DNA of 57,659 nt from Streptomyces hygroscopicus (GTDB taxonomy: Bacteria > Actinomycetota > Actinomycetes > Streptomycetales > Streptomycetaceae): contig NZ_LBMW01000046.1 of NCBI RefSeq assembly GCF_026168105.1, forward strand, positions 1-57,659, read 5' to 3'. The translations under genes and the position numbers were made by a program. The first letter of the stretch is position 1, and the number at the start of each line of letters is the position of its first letter. Positions 31,260 to 38,864 of this stretch are shown here, piece after piece. Under the pieces are notes generated by a model. That model was not told the origin of the DNA, did not search any database, and was given only the letters and a program-made list of their open reading frames with translations.

Positions 31260-31553
31260 ACCAGGTCGGGTTACCTCGACCGCGGCACGGAACCGACGGG
31301 ACGGCCATGGCCCACGCGGCCTGAGCGCGCCCGACGGTGAGGGCGTACGCCGAGGGCGGACGGCGGCCGGACATGACGACCCGTGTGCCGGTCACCACGG
31401 ACGCGGGCCCTGGACACGGTGGACGCGCGGGGGCGCCGATCGCGTTCAGGGCCCGGCCACACCGCTCGGCTCGGCCACAGCGCACCCGCCCAGTCGGCTG
31501 CTCGCCGCGAGGTGCGGTGCGGGTCCGGGCGTCGCGGCCCGCCCGGGACGGGG

Positions 31554-31955
31554 CTATGCCGTCACGGGCAGGCCCGCCGCCTTCCAGGCCTGGAAGCCGC
31601 CCACCAGGTCCGTGGCGCGGTGCAGGCCCAGTCGGCGCAGGGATGCGGCGGCCAGGCTGGAGGCGTAGCCCTCGTTGCACACGACCACCACGCGCAGATC
31701 GTGGCCCGTGGCCTCGGGGGCGCGGTGGCTGCCCTGGGGGTCGAGACGCCACTCCAGTTCATTGCGCTCGACGACGAGGGCGCCGGGGATCAGCCCGTCA
31801 CGGTCGCGCAGGGCCGCGTACCGGATGTCCACGAGGAGTACCTCGCCGGCCCGGACGGCCTCGTACGCCTCCGCCGCCTCCACTCGGTCGAGGCCCTCGC
31901 GGACCCGTTCCAGCAACTCGTCGATGCCTAGGGGGCCTTCGGGCACGGCCGTCAC
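31554..31955 (-). CDS. Rhodanese-domain protein
   Basis: The 133-residue single-domain rhodanese has VLLVDIRYAALRDRDGLIPGALVVERNELEWRLD and active-site Cys93 in the loop CNEGYASS. It probably carries persulfide sulfur. The GTG start overlaps the stop of the cysteine dioxygenase gene (GTGA), so the two form one sulfur-metabolism operon. Confidence 0.88.
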   Translation of the reverse strand: MTAVPEGPLGIDELLERVREGLDRVEAAEAYEAVRAGEVLLVDIRYAALRDRDGLIPGALVVERNELEWRLDPQGSHRAPEATGHDLRVVVVCNEGYASSLAAASLRRLGLHRATDLVGGFQAWKAAGLPVTA

Positions 31956-32485
31956 TGCCAGTCCTCCGGGCGCTCGACCTGCTCCAGGCGCAGCACCTGG
32001 CCCGTACGGCTGTAGCGGCGGATCTGCGGCAGCGGCGGGTAGTAGGCGTGGACCGAGATCGCGTGCTGCCCGCTGGACCCGTTGAGCACCTCGTGCACAT
32101 GGTGCTGTCCGAAGGAGCGGCCCCTGCCGGCCGGTAGCCGCCGCTCCCGGTCCACCCCGTCGGTGAGTTCCAGGGTCTTCCAGCCGTCGGAGGGCAGCCG
32201 GGCCGCGAGCGAGTTCTCCCTGAGCTCGCCCGCCGCGGTGACGAAGGCGCCCATCGACTCGGCGTGGTCGTGCCAGCCGGTGCCGGTGCCGGGCGGCCAG
32301 CCGATCAGCCAGGCCTCGCTGCCGCCGGGGCCCTCGATGCGTACCCAGGTACGGCCCTCGGGGTCGAGCGGCAGCGAGGCGATCAGCTCCGTGTCGGCTG
32401 CCGTACGGCGCACGAAGTCGAGCAGTTCGCTCTGGGTGGGGGTCCGGGCCGGGGCGGAGACGGGGGCAGAAGGAGAGTGAGACAA
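31952..32485 (-). CDS. Cysteine dioxygenase type I
   Basis: The 177-residue cupin oxidises cysteine to cysteine sulfinate. Iron ligands are visible in GWHDHAESMGAFVTAAGELREN (His72, His74) and GQHHVHEVLN (His131). The TTG at 32485 is chosen because AGGACGG lies 6 nt upstream and family similarity begins just after. The frame stays open to an ATG at 32590, but that would translate the leader region in another frame. It is preceded by a Cys-rich leader ORF and overlaps the rhodanese gene at its 3' end. Confidence 0.87.
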   Translation of the reverse strand: MSHSPSAPVSAPARTPTQSELLDFVRRTAADTELIASLPLDPEGRTWVRIEGPGGSEAWLIGWPPGTGTGWHDHAESMGAFVTAAGELRENSLAARLPSDGWKTLELTDGVDRERRLPAGRGRSFGQHHVHEVLNGSSGQHAISVHAYYPPLPQIRRYSRTGQVLRLEQVERPEDWQ

Positions 32486-32558
32486 CGGGTACCGTCCTGA
32501 GGGTTCGCGTGGGGCGCGCGCCGGTACGGGTACGGCGGGCGGGTGAAGGGAAGCGAGG

Positions 32559-32606
32559 TCAACAGGACGGACGACACACGCAGCCCGCATAGCGGACGAG
32601 GTCCAT
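32559..32606 (-). CDS. Cysteine-rich leader peptide upstream of cysteine dioxygenase
   Basis: A 15-codon ORF encodes MDLVRYAGCVCRPSC with three Cys codons at positions 9, 11 and 15, just before TGA. GGAGGG sits 5 nt before its ATG and a plausible promoter lies about 40 nt upstream. It resembles actinobacterial leader peptides ahead of sulfur genes that I recall as carrying a DL-R motif and C-terminal cysteines. Its last codons (CCGTCCTG, 32570-32563) are the exact complement of the dioxygenase Shine-Dalgarno region (CAGGACGG, 32499-32492), suggesting attenuation at translation initiation. Confidence 0.6.
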   Translation of the reverse strand: MDLVRYAGCVCRPSC

Positions 32607-32652
32607 ATGGACCCTCCGCCACAGGCGCACGCAGGTGTCGGTCACGATCCGG

Positions 32653-32681
32653 AGTACACCATGGCGGCCCAGACCGGTCAA
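32653..32681 (-). promoter_or_regulatory. Promoter of the leader peptide-cysteine dioxygenase-rhodanese operon
   Basis: On the minus strand TTGACC (32681-32676) and TGTACT (32658-32653) have a 17-bp spacer. The predicted start lies about 40 nt before the leader ATG, giving room for its Shine-Dalgarno. Confidence 0.6.
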
Positions 32682-32760
32682 CTCACCGTCACTATGTGGA
32701 CCCCACGGTGACCGTGAGTCCGGTGTCCGCCCGCACCACGCCCCTTCCCTCGCGGCGCAT

Positions 32761-32811
32761 GTGCCTTCACCGTGCCCGTGCCTTCACCGTGCCCGTGCCT
32801 TCACCATGTCG
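32761..32811. repeat. 17-bp tandem repeat
   Basis: GTGCCTTCACCGTGCCC occurs twice perfectly (32761-32777, 32778-32794), followed by a diverged third copy. It lies in the non-coding gap 32682-32966. Confidence 0.85.
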
Positions 32812-32836
32812 GTGGCCTCACCACGCCTGTGCTCGC

Positions 32837-32944
32837 GCCATGCTTCCGCCCGTACCGACTTGCGCCATGCTTCCGCCCGTACCGACTTGCGCCATGCTTC
32901 CGCCCGTACCGACTTGCGCCACGCCTCCGCCCGCACCGCGCCTG
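32837..32944. repeat. 27-bp minisatellite, three perfect copies and a diverged fourth
   Basis: The unit starting GCCATGCTTCCGCCCGTACC repeats without mismatch at 32837, 32864 and 32891. A mutated copy starts at 32918. It ends 22 bp from the 3' end of the FAD monooxygenase gene. Frames through it encode short peptide repeats with no gene-like context, so I treat it as non-coding. Confidence 0.92.
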
Positions 32945-32966
32945 TGCTCGCGCCCCGCCCGTACCC

Positions 32967-34643
32967 TCAGCCCGTGCTCGCCGTGGCCTGCGCCTTCTCC
33001 GCGCCGCCCAGCGCCGCCTCGGCCGCCTCGTACAGGTCCGCCGGCCGCACCCCGCTCAGCGCCGTGACTAGATGGCCGTCCGGGCGGACGAGGAGGACGG
33101 TATGCGCGGCCGCGCCCGGATAGCTCTCGGCGACGAGCAGTTCCGCCGGGTGCGGCAGCGCCGTCACCGCCGCCGCCAGCCGGGGCATGATCCCGGCGGA
33201 CACCCAGTGCTTGCGCTCCCACACGCCCGTCCCCGGAGCAACCAGCACCACCAGCAGCGATCCCCGCCCCAGCCGGTCCCGCAGCCGTACGAAGGCGCCG
33301 TCCTCGGCCGTCACCCGCACGTCCACGACCGGCGCCCCGGGCTCGGTGTCCACCGGCACAGCCGACTCGGCGGGCGCGGGTGCGAGCGGCGAGTCGGCGT
33401 ACGCCCCCGGCGCGCCCAGCGCCCCGCGCCCCAGTTGGCCGTCCGCGAGCAGTGCCTCATGGCCCCGGGCGGACCCGGGCACATACGCCCGCAGACCCCC
33501 GCCGCCCCGCAGCAACGGCAGCGCCTGGTCCGCGGCCCGCAGCCGGGCCGCGACCACGGCGCGGCGCTCCGCCTGATAGCTGTCGAGCAGGCCCTCGCGC
33601 GCGCCGTGGTGCCAGGCCAGAGCCAGCTTCCAGGCGAGGTTGTCGATGTCCCTGAGTCCTTCGTCCAGCCCCTGCGTGCCGAACGCGCCGAGCAGATGTG
33701 CGGCGTCCCCGGCGAGGAAGACCCGGCCCACGCGCCAGCGGCGGGCGAGCCTGTGGTGAACGGTGTGCACGCCCGTGTCCAGGAGGTCGTACGCAGGAGT
33801 GGTGCCCCCGTTCCAGCCCGCGAGGGTCTCCCGGACGAGGGTGACCAGCAGCTCGGGCGTGACCAGGTCCTTGCCCGGTGGCAGCAGCCAGTCCAGACGC
33901 CACATCCCGCCGGGCAGAGGGCGTGCCGTGACCTCGCCGGCCGAGGGGCCCGACGTCCGCCACGGCGGCATGCGGTGCAGCAACGCTTCGCCCGGCCAAG
34001 GCAGTTCGGTGCGCAGCGCTGCAACGGCGTGGCGCTCCACGGCCGTACGGCCGGGGAAGCGGATGTCGAGCAGCTTGCGCACCGTGGAGCGCGGTCCGTC
34101 GCAGCCGACCAGATGACTGCCGCGCCACCACGTGCCGCGGGGCCCGCGCGTGTGCGCCGTGACGCCCGACGACTCCTGCTCGACGGAGTCCAGACGACTC
34201 TCCACGGCAAGTTCGACCAGCGGTTCGGCGGCGACGGCCGCCCGCAGGGCGCCCATGAGCACATGCTGGGCGATGTGCAGCGGGGCCGGTACCTCGGCGG
34301 CGCCGGGCTCGTCGGCCTGGTCGCTCCGGTTTGCGGCGGCGCCGTACCCGCCCGTGCGCTGCTCCCGCGTACCCGCCGACGCGAACGTGACCGTCCGCAT
34401 CACCTGCTTGCGGCGCATCGACCGCCATCCGGTCCAGCGCAGTCCGGCCTCGTCGAGAGTCGTTCCCGTCAGTCGTTCCATCAGGTCGGCGGTGTCCTCG
34501 CGCAGCACCACCGTGCGTGCGGCCCGCTGTTCGTCGTTGCCCGGGCCCTCGTCGAGAACCACCGACGGCACCTCCTGGCGTGCCAGCGCCAGCGCGAGCG
34601 AGAGGCCCACGGGCCCCGCTCCGACAATGATCACCGGGTCCAC
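32967..34643 (-). CDS. FAD-dependent aromatic monooxygenase-like protein
   Basis: The 558-residue flavoprotein of the PheA/TfdB/PHBH class has the dinucleotide motif IIVGAGPVGLSLALALA near the N-terminus, the DG motif VGCDGPRSTVR, the GD motif FLAGDAAHLLGAFGTQGLDEGL and NLAWKLAL, plus a C-terminal thioredoxin-like domain. Such enzymes hydroxylate aromatic substrates with NAD(P)H; the substrate is unknown and no pathway genes are nearby. GTG at 34643 is preferred for a G-rich Shine-Dalgarno about 8 nt upstream; GTG 34664 would add seven residues. Confidence 0.8.
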   Translation of the reverse strand: MDPVIIVGAGPVGLSLALALARQEVPSVVLDEGPGNDEQRAARTVVLREDTADLMERLTGTTLDEAGLRWTGWRSMRRKQVMRTVTFASAGTREQRTGGYGAAANRSDQADEPGAAEVPAPLHIAQHVLMGALRAAVAAEPLVELAVESRLDSVEQESSGVTAHTRGPRGTWWRGSHLVGCDGPRSTVRKLLDIRFPGRTAVERHAVAALRTELPWPGEALLHRMPPWRTSGPSAGEVTARPLPGGMWRLDWLLPPGKDLVTPELLVTLVRETLAGWNGGTTPAYDLLDTGVHTVHHRLARRWRVGRVFLAGDAAHLLGAFGTQGLDEGLRDIDNLAWKLALAWHHGAREGLLDSYQAERRAVVAARLRAADQALPLLRGGGGLRAYVPGSARGHEALLADGQLGRGALGAPGAYADSPLAPAPAESAVPVDTEPGAPVVDVRVTAEDGAFVRLRDRLGRGSLLVVLVAPGTGVWERKHWVSAGIMPRLAAAVTALPHPAELLVAESYPGAAAHTVLLVRPDGHLVTALSGVRPADLYEAAEAALGGAEKAQATASTG

Positions 34644-34788
34644 GGCGCGGAGCCCCCTGCCCACAGCGGTGTCCCGAGGTGCTTAGGTGAAGAGGAGGTC
34701 GGAGCAGGGTGCACGATCACAAAACGTATGCAACAGACTGCGCGCCAGCCGGTCAAGCGGGACGCACGGCCGGGGCCCCTCGCAAGCG

Positions 34789-34821
34789 ACGGAGGCAGCG
34801 ACATCACGCCGCTGCCTCCGT
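34789..34821 (-). terminator. Terminator of the gluABCD operon
   Basis: A perfect 12-bp stem (34789-34800 with 34810-34821) and 9-nt loop lie 40 nt beyond the gluD stop. No T tract. Confidence 0.75.
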
Positions 34822-34860
34822 GCAGGTCACGCCCTTCGGCCGTGGCCGGATCGGCCGTTG

Positions 34861-35769
34861 TCAGATCGTCCCGCCGGCGCCGGTCCCGAAGGTGCCCGCG
34901 GTCTGGGCGGGGTTGAGCTCCTCGACCTCGTCCGGAGCGAGGACCGCTCCCGTGCTCCGCTTGCTGCGCCGCAGCCTGCCCTCCAGCCAGCTCGCGAAGC
35001 TCGTCAGGGCGAAGTTCACCACGATGTAGACGACCGCCACCACGATGAAGCTGGGGATGACATCGGCGTAGTTGGCCGCGAGCGTACTGCGCGCGTTCAG
35101 CAACTCCGGGAAGGCCAGCATCACACCGCCCAGCGCGGTGTCCTTCACGATGACGACGAGTTGGCTGACGATGGCCGGCAGCATCACCGTGACGGCCTGC
35201 GGCAGCAGGATGCCGGTCATCGTCTGACTCTTGCGCAGACCGATCGCGTACGCGGCCTCGGTCTGGCCCTTGGGGAGAGCGAGGATGCCCGCCCGTACGA
35301 CCTCGGCGAGGACCGAGGCGTTGTAGAACACCAGGCCGGTGACGACCGCGTAGAGGGGCCGCTGGTCGCTGCCGATGTCCGTGGAACGGACGTAGAACTC
35401 GTTGGCGAACAGCATCAGCAGCAGCACCGGGATCGCCCGGAAGAACTCGACCACCACACCGGCCGGAACCCGGACCCACCGGTGGTCGGACAGCCGGGCG
35501 ATGCCGAAGACCGCGCCCAGGGGGAGAGCGATGGCCATGGCGAGTGCCGCGGCTTTCAGGGTGTTGCCGAGCCCGGGCAGCAGATACGTCGTCCAGGCCT
35601 CGGCGGTGGTGAAGGGCTCCCACAGGGGCCACTTCAGCTGGCCCTTGTCGTCCATAGTCCGCCAGACCCACCACAGGAGCAGGACGAGCAGGGCGACGAA
35701 GACGATCGAGAGGACCACATTGCGCCGCTTGGCACGGGGGCCGGGCGCGTCGTAGAGAACGGAGCTCAT
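34861..35769 (-). CDS. gluD: Glutamate ABC transporter permease GluD
   Basis: The 302-residue amino-acid permease has an N-terminal helix (VVLSIVFVALLVLLLWWVW), about five further helices, and the EAA loop contacting the ATPase (EAAYAIGLRKSQTMTGILLPQA). The Pro/Glu-rich C-terminal tail is unusual in length. Its ATG overlaps the gluC stop (ATGA). With GluC it forms the transmembrane pore. Confidence 0.92.
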   Translation of the reverse strand: MSSVLYDAPGPRAKRRNVVLSIVFVALLVLLLWWVWRTMDDKGQLKWPLWEPFTTAEAWTTYLLPGLGNTLKAAALAMAIALPLGAVFGIARLSDHRWVRVPAGVVVEFFRAIPVLLLMLFANEFYVRSTDIGSDQRPLYAVVTGLVFYNASVLAEVVRAGILALPKGQTEAAYAIGLRKSQTMTGILLPQAVTVMLPAIVSQLVVIVKDTALGGVMLAFPELLNARSTLAANYADVIPSFIVVAVVYIVVNFALTSFASWLEGRLRRSKRSTGAVLAPDEVEELNPAQTAGTFGTGAGGTI

Positions 35770-36431
35770 CGCTTCACCGCCAGTCGCTTGCCCAGCCAGC
35801 CGAGGAAGAGGCCGACCGGCAGGGTCAGTACCACGAAGCCGAAGGCGAAGACCGCGCCGATGGCCACGGTCTGGGCCTCGTTCTCGATCATCGACTTCAT
35901 CAGGCTGGCGGCCTCGGCCACGCCGATCGCGGCCGCCACCGTCGTGTTCTTGGTCAGGGCGATCAGTACGTTGGCCAGAGGGCCGATGACCGCGCGGAAG
36001 GCCTGCGGCAGCACGATGAGACGGAGGGTCTGGCTGAAGTTGAGCCCGATGGCGCGCGCCGCCTCGGCCTGTCCGACGGGAACGGTGTTGATGCCGGAGC
36101 GCAACGCCTCGCAGACGAAGGCCGCGTGATAGGCGACGAGACCGAGTACCGCCAGCCGGAAGCCCTGGATCTTGAAGTCGGAGGTCCCCATCGTCACGCC
36201 GAAGATGTCGGCGAGGCCGAGCGAGGTGAAGACGATGATGACCGTGAGGGGGATGTTCCGGACGATGTTCACGTAGGCGGTGCCGAACCCGCGCATGAGC
36301 GGGACCGGGCTGACCCGCATCGCGGCCAGCAGGGTGCCCCAGACCAGGGAGCCCAGGGCGGAGAAGACGGCGAGTTTCACCGTCATCCAGAACGCCCCTA
36401 GGACGTCGTAACCTTGAAGAAAGTCGAACAC
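35766..36431 (-). CDS. gluC: Glutamate ABC transporter permease GluC
   Basis: The 221-residue permease has about five helices and the EAA motif QAEAARAIGLNFSQTLRLIVLPQAFR. The GTG at 36431 is chosen: GGGAG lies just upstream and family similarity begins with FDFLQGYDV. The in-frame ATG at 36473 abuts a large hairpin and lacks a Shine-Dalgarno. It overlaps gluD by 4 nt. Confidence 0.9.
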   Translation of the reverse strand: MFDFLQGYDVLGAFWMTVKLAVFSALGSLVWGTLLAAMRVSPVPLMRGFGTAYVNIVRNIPLTVIIVFTSLGLADIFGVTMGTSDFKIQGFRLAVLGLVAYHAAFVCEALRSGINTVPVGQAEAARAIGLNFSQTLRLIVLPQAFRAVIGPLANVLIALTKNTTVAAAIGVAEAASLMKSMIENEAQTVAIGAVFAFGFVVLTLPVGLFLGWLGKRLAVKR

Positions 36432-36473
36432 GATCTCCCGCGCTTCCGGGTGTGTGGCGTACGAGGAGGGCAT

Positions 36474-36513
36474 GGCGCGCCGCCGCTGTGATCGCGGCGA
36501 GCGACGGCGCGCC
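36474..36513 (-). other. Strong intercistronic stem-loop between gluB and gluC
   Basis: GGCGCGCCG (36474-36482) pairs with CGGCGCGCC (36505-36513), and an alternative inner pairing, CGCCGC with GCGGCG (36481-36486 with 36494-36499), extends the hairpin. Located 34-73 nt after the gluB stop, it could protect the 3' end of gluAB mRNA or partly terminate transcription, raising binding protein over permease levels. Confidence 0.7.
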
Positions 36514-36546
36514 TGCGGAACCCTGCGTTAGCTGCGGATCCCTGGG

Positions 36547-37386
36547 TTACTTGACGATCTGGCCGATCTTCGGAGCGGGCTCGTTCTTGTAGTTGGCCGG
36601 GCCGAAGTTCTTTTCGACCGCTGCCTTCCAGGAGCCGTCGGCGACCATCTTCTGCAGCGCGGCGTTGATCTTGTCCATGGTCGCGGTGTCGCCCTTCTTG
36701 ACCCCGATGCCGTAGTTCTCGTTGCTCAACTTGAGACCGGCGAGCTTGAACTGGCCCTTGTACTTGTCCTGGGCGGCGAAGCCCGCGAGGATCGAGTCGT
36801 CGGTGGTCACGGCGTCCACGGCGCCGCTCTGCAGACCGGCGATGCACTCCGAGTAGCCGCTGTACTCGCGCAGCTGGGCCTTCGGGGCGATCGTGTCGTG
36901 GACGTTCTGCGCCGAGGTGGAGCCGGTCACGGAGCACAGCTTCCTGCCGTTGAGGTCCGTGGCCTTGGAGATGTCGGCGTTGGCCTTCACCAGCAGGTCC
37001 TGGTGGGCCAGCAGGTAGGGGCCGGCGAAGTCGACCTTCTTCTTGCGCTTGTCGTTGATCGAGTAGGTGGCCGCGATGAACTTCACGTCGCCGCGGGCGA
37101 GTGCGTTCTCCCGGTCGGCGCTCTTGGTCTCCACCCACTCGATCTGGTCGGGCTTGTAGCCCAGCTGCTTGGCGACATAGGTCGCCACGTCCACGTCGAA
37201 GCCGGAGAAGGAGCCGTCTGGCTTCTTCAGGCCGAGGCCCGGCTGGTCGAACTTGATGCCGATCTTGATCGTCTTGCCGTCGCCGGAGGAGGAGCCGCCG
37301 CTCTTGCTGCCGGACCCGCAGGCCGTGGCGGCAGTGGCGAGGGCGAGGACGACGGCCGTGGCCGCGGTGACCTTGCGGAGCTTCAT
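36547..37386 (-). CDS. gluB: Glutamate-binding lipoprotein GluB
   Basis: The 279-residue solute-binding lipoprotein has a signal peptide MKLRKVTAATAVVLALA and lipobox ending ATAC (Cys about residue 23), a Gly/Ser linker and a type 3 amino-acid-binding domain (KFDQPGLGLKKPDGSFSGFD, NALARGDVKFIAATYSINDKR, DAVTTDDSILAG). The ATG at 37386 has AAAGGA about 8 nt upstream. It delivers glutamate to GluCD. It is separated from gluA by 352 bp of repeats and from gluC by a hairpin. Confidence 0.92.
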   Translation of the reverse strand: MKLRKVTAATAVVLALATAATACGSGSKSGGSSSGDGKTIKIGIKFDQPGLGLKKPDGSFSGFDVDVATYVAKQLGYKPDQIEWVETKSADRENALARGDVKFIAATYSINDKRKKKVDFAGPYLLAHQDLLVKANADISKATDLNGRKLCSVTGSTSAQNVHDTIAPKAQLREYSGYSECIAGLQSGAVDAVTTDDSILAGFAAQDKYKGQFKLAGLKLSNENYGIGVKKGDTATMDKINAALQKMVADGSWKAAVEKNFGPANYKNEPAPKIGQIVK

Positions 37387-37560
37387 GGTGAACATCCTTT
37401 GCCTGGTGAAGAGTTGGGGGCCGAGGACCGGGACGGACCGTCGGTGGCGGATGGCGCTGGTCGTCATGGGGTGCCGTTGGTGACGGGGCCCGGTTCGCCG
37501 GGGGTGCCCTGGGTGACGTGGCGCAGGCCGTCAGGGGGCGTGCGCCGGGCCGACACGGGC

Positions 37561-37732
37561 GTGGTGCAGGTCGTCGGGGGAGTGGTGCAGTTCTTCAGGG
37601 GCGTGGAGCAGGTCGTCGGAGCGGCTCGGGCCGCTGGTTGTGTGACGTGGGCCGCTGGTTGTGTGCCCTGAGCCGCTGGTCGTGTGGCGCGGGCCTCTGG
37701 TTGTGCGGCGCGGGTGGTGAGTTGTGTGGCGC
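37561..37732. repeat. Two blocks of imperfect 21-bp tandem repeats between gluA and gluB
   Basis: Three units starting GTGGTGCAGGTCGTCGG or similar lie at 37561, 37582 and 37603. Five units of a second family, first copy starting GGGCCGCTGGTTGTGTGACG, begin at 37628, 37649, 37670, 37691 and 37712. The array ends 6 bp from the gluA stop. The period equals seven codons, but the frame is not that of gluA and no gene is evident. Confidence 0.88.
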
Positions 37733-37738
37733 GGCTCG

Positions 37739-38515
37739 TCAGTGGTGCAGGATCTTCGACAGGAAGTCCTTGGCTCGGTCGCTGCGCGGATTGCTGAAGA
37801 ACTGGTCCGGCGCGGCCTCTTCGACGATGCGGCCGTCCGCCATGAAGACCACGCGGTTGGCGGCCGAGCGGGCGAAGCCCATCTCATGCGTGACGACAAC
37901 CATGGTCATGCCCTCCCGGGCGAGCTGCTGCATGACCTCCAGGACCTCGTTGATCATCTCGGGGTCCAGGGCCGAGGTCGGCTCGTCGAAGAGCATGACC
38001 TTCGGGTCCATCGCCAGCGCGCGGGCGATCGCGACGCGCTGCTGCTGGCCGCCGGAGAGCTGAGCGGGGTACTTGTCCGCCTGGCTGGCGACGCCCACAC
38101 GGTCGAGCAGGCCACGCGCCTTCTCCTCGGCCTTCTGCTTGTCCGTTTTGCGAACCTTGAGCTGGCCCAGCATCACATTCTCGAGCACCGTCTTGTGCGC
38201 GAAGAGGTTGAAGGACTGGAAGACCATGCCGACGTCGGCGCGCAGCCGTGCCAGTTGCCTGCCCTCCTGGGGCAGCGGACTGCCGTCGATCAGGATCTCG
38301 CCCGCGTCGATGGTCTCCAGGCGGTTGATGGTGCGGCACAGGGTGGACTTCCCCGACCCCGAGGGGCCGATGACCACGACGACCTCACCACGGGCGATGG
38401 TCAGGTCGATGTCCTGGAGCACGTGCAACGCGCCGAAGTGCTTGTTGACGCTCCTCAGGACGACCAGTTCGTCGGTCGCGGCCACCGAGTCCTTGGCCAC
38501 CGATACTTCGGTCAT
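37739..38515 (-). CDS. gluA: Glutamate ABC transporter ATP-binding protein GluA
   Basis: The 258-residue ATPase has Walker A GPSGSGKST, Q-loop VFQSFNLF, signature LSGGQQQR, Walker B VMLFDEP and the H-loop THEMGFA. It powers the GluBCD importer. ATG at 38515 is chosen where similarity starts; GGAG lies 10 nt upstream. It is the first gene of gluABCD and is divergent from gluR. Confidence 0.95.
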   Translation of the reverse strand: MTEVSVAKDSVAATDELVVLRSVNKHFGALHVLQDIDLTIARGEVVVVIGPSGSGKSTLCRTINRLETIDAGEILIDGSPLPQEGRQLARLRADVGMVFQSFNLFAHKTVLENVMLGQLKVRKTDKQKAEEKARGLLDRVGVASQADKYPAQLSGGQQQRVAIARALAMDPKVMLFDEPTSALDPEMINEVLEVMQQLAREGMTMVVVTHEMGFARSAANRVVFMADGRIVEEAAPDQFFSNPRSDRAKDFLSKILHH

Positions 38516-38550
38516 TGCTGACTGGCTCCGTCCTCGCTCGGTTTCGGAGG

Positions 38551-38583
38551 ACAGTAATAACGGCATACGACCAGCGTCATTAC
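38551..38583 (-). promoter_or_regulatory. gluA promoter overlapped by an inverted repeat (possible GluR operator)
   Basis: On the minus strand ATGACG (38580-38575) and TACTGT (38556-38551) are 18 bp apart. GTAATAAC (38554-38561) and GTCATTAC (38576-38583) are inverted with 7 of 8 matches, two helical turns apart, covering both hexamers. The adjacent regulator GluR is the natural candidate to bind. Confidence 0.5.
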
Positions 38584-38864
38584 ATCTGAGGGAGATCTGA
38601 GCATCACAATCCGATAGCGGCCGGACACATGCCGTAGCAGGTGTGCGCCGGCCTCGTACCGGCTGCATAACGGAAGCCGTCCGCAACCGGAAGCCCCTTG
38701 ACGCCGTCCTTGTTCATCGGCGTGACTGCCATGGTGCACGCGCGAGCGTGCACACGTTCGTGTGGACGACGCTTTTCTCGCGCAAGGCGACAGAGAACCC
38801 TTGTACCTGCGGATGTGCATACGGAGACCGAGCAGGTACGGCGGAGGGACCGGAGGGGGCCGGC

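Noticed and set aside
30610..31358. 18-bp direct repeat GGGCGTACGCCGAGGGCG at 30610 and 31341 as attachment sites flanking recX
   Set aside because: No integrase or mobile gene lies between the copies, and recX belongs to the core recA operon. It is probably a chance GC-rich repeat.
32486..32590. N-terminal extension of cysteine dioxygenase from ATG 32590
   Set aside because: The extension is Pro/Ala-rich without family similarity and would overlap the leader ORF. The TTG at 32485 has a well-placed Shine-Dalgarno.
32837..32944. Possible CRISPR array
   Set aside because: The units are directly adjacent with no unique spacers, and no cas genes are present.
32635..33123. Plus-strand frame with the peptide repeat HASARTDLR across the 27-bp repeats
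   Set aside because: It exists only because the repeat length is a multiple of three. There is no ribosome binding site and it overlaps the 3' end of the monooxygenase gene.
37531..37899. Minus-strand frame with GPRHTTS repeats between gluA and gluB
   Set aside because: The 21-bp period keeps a frame open, but it overlaps gluA in another frame and lacks a start signal.
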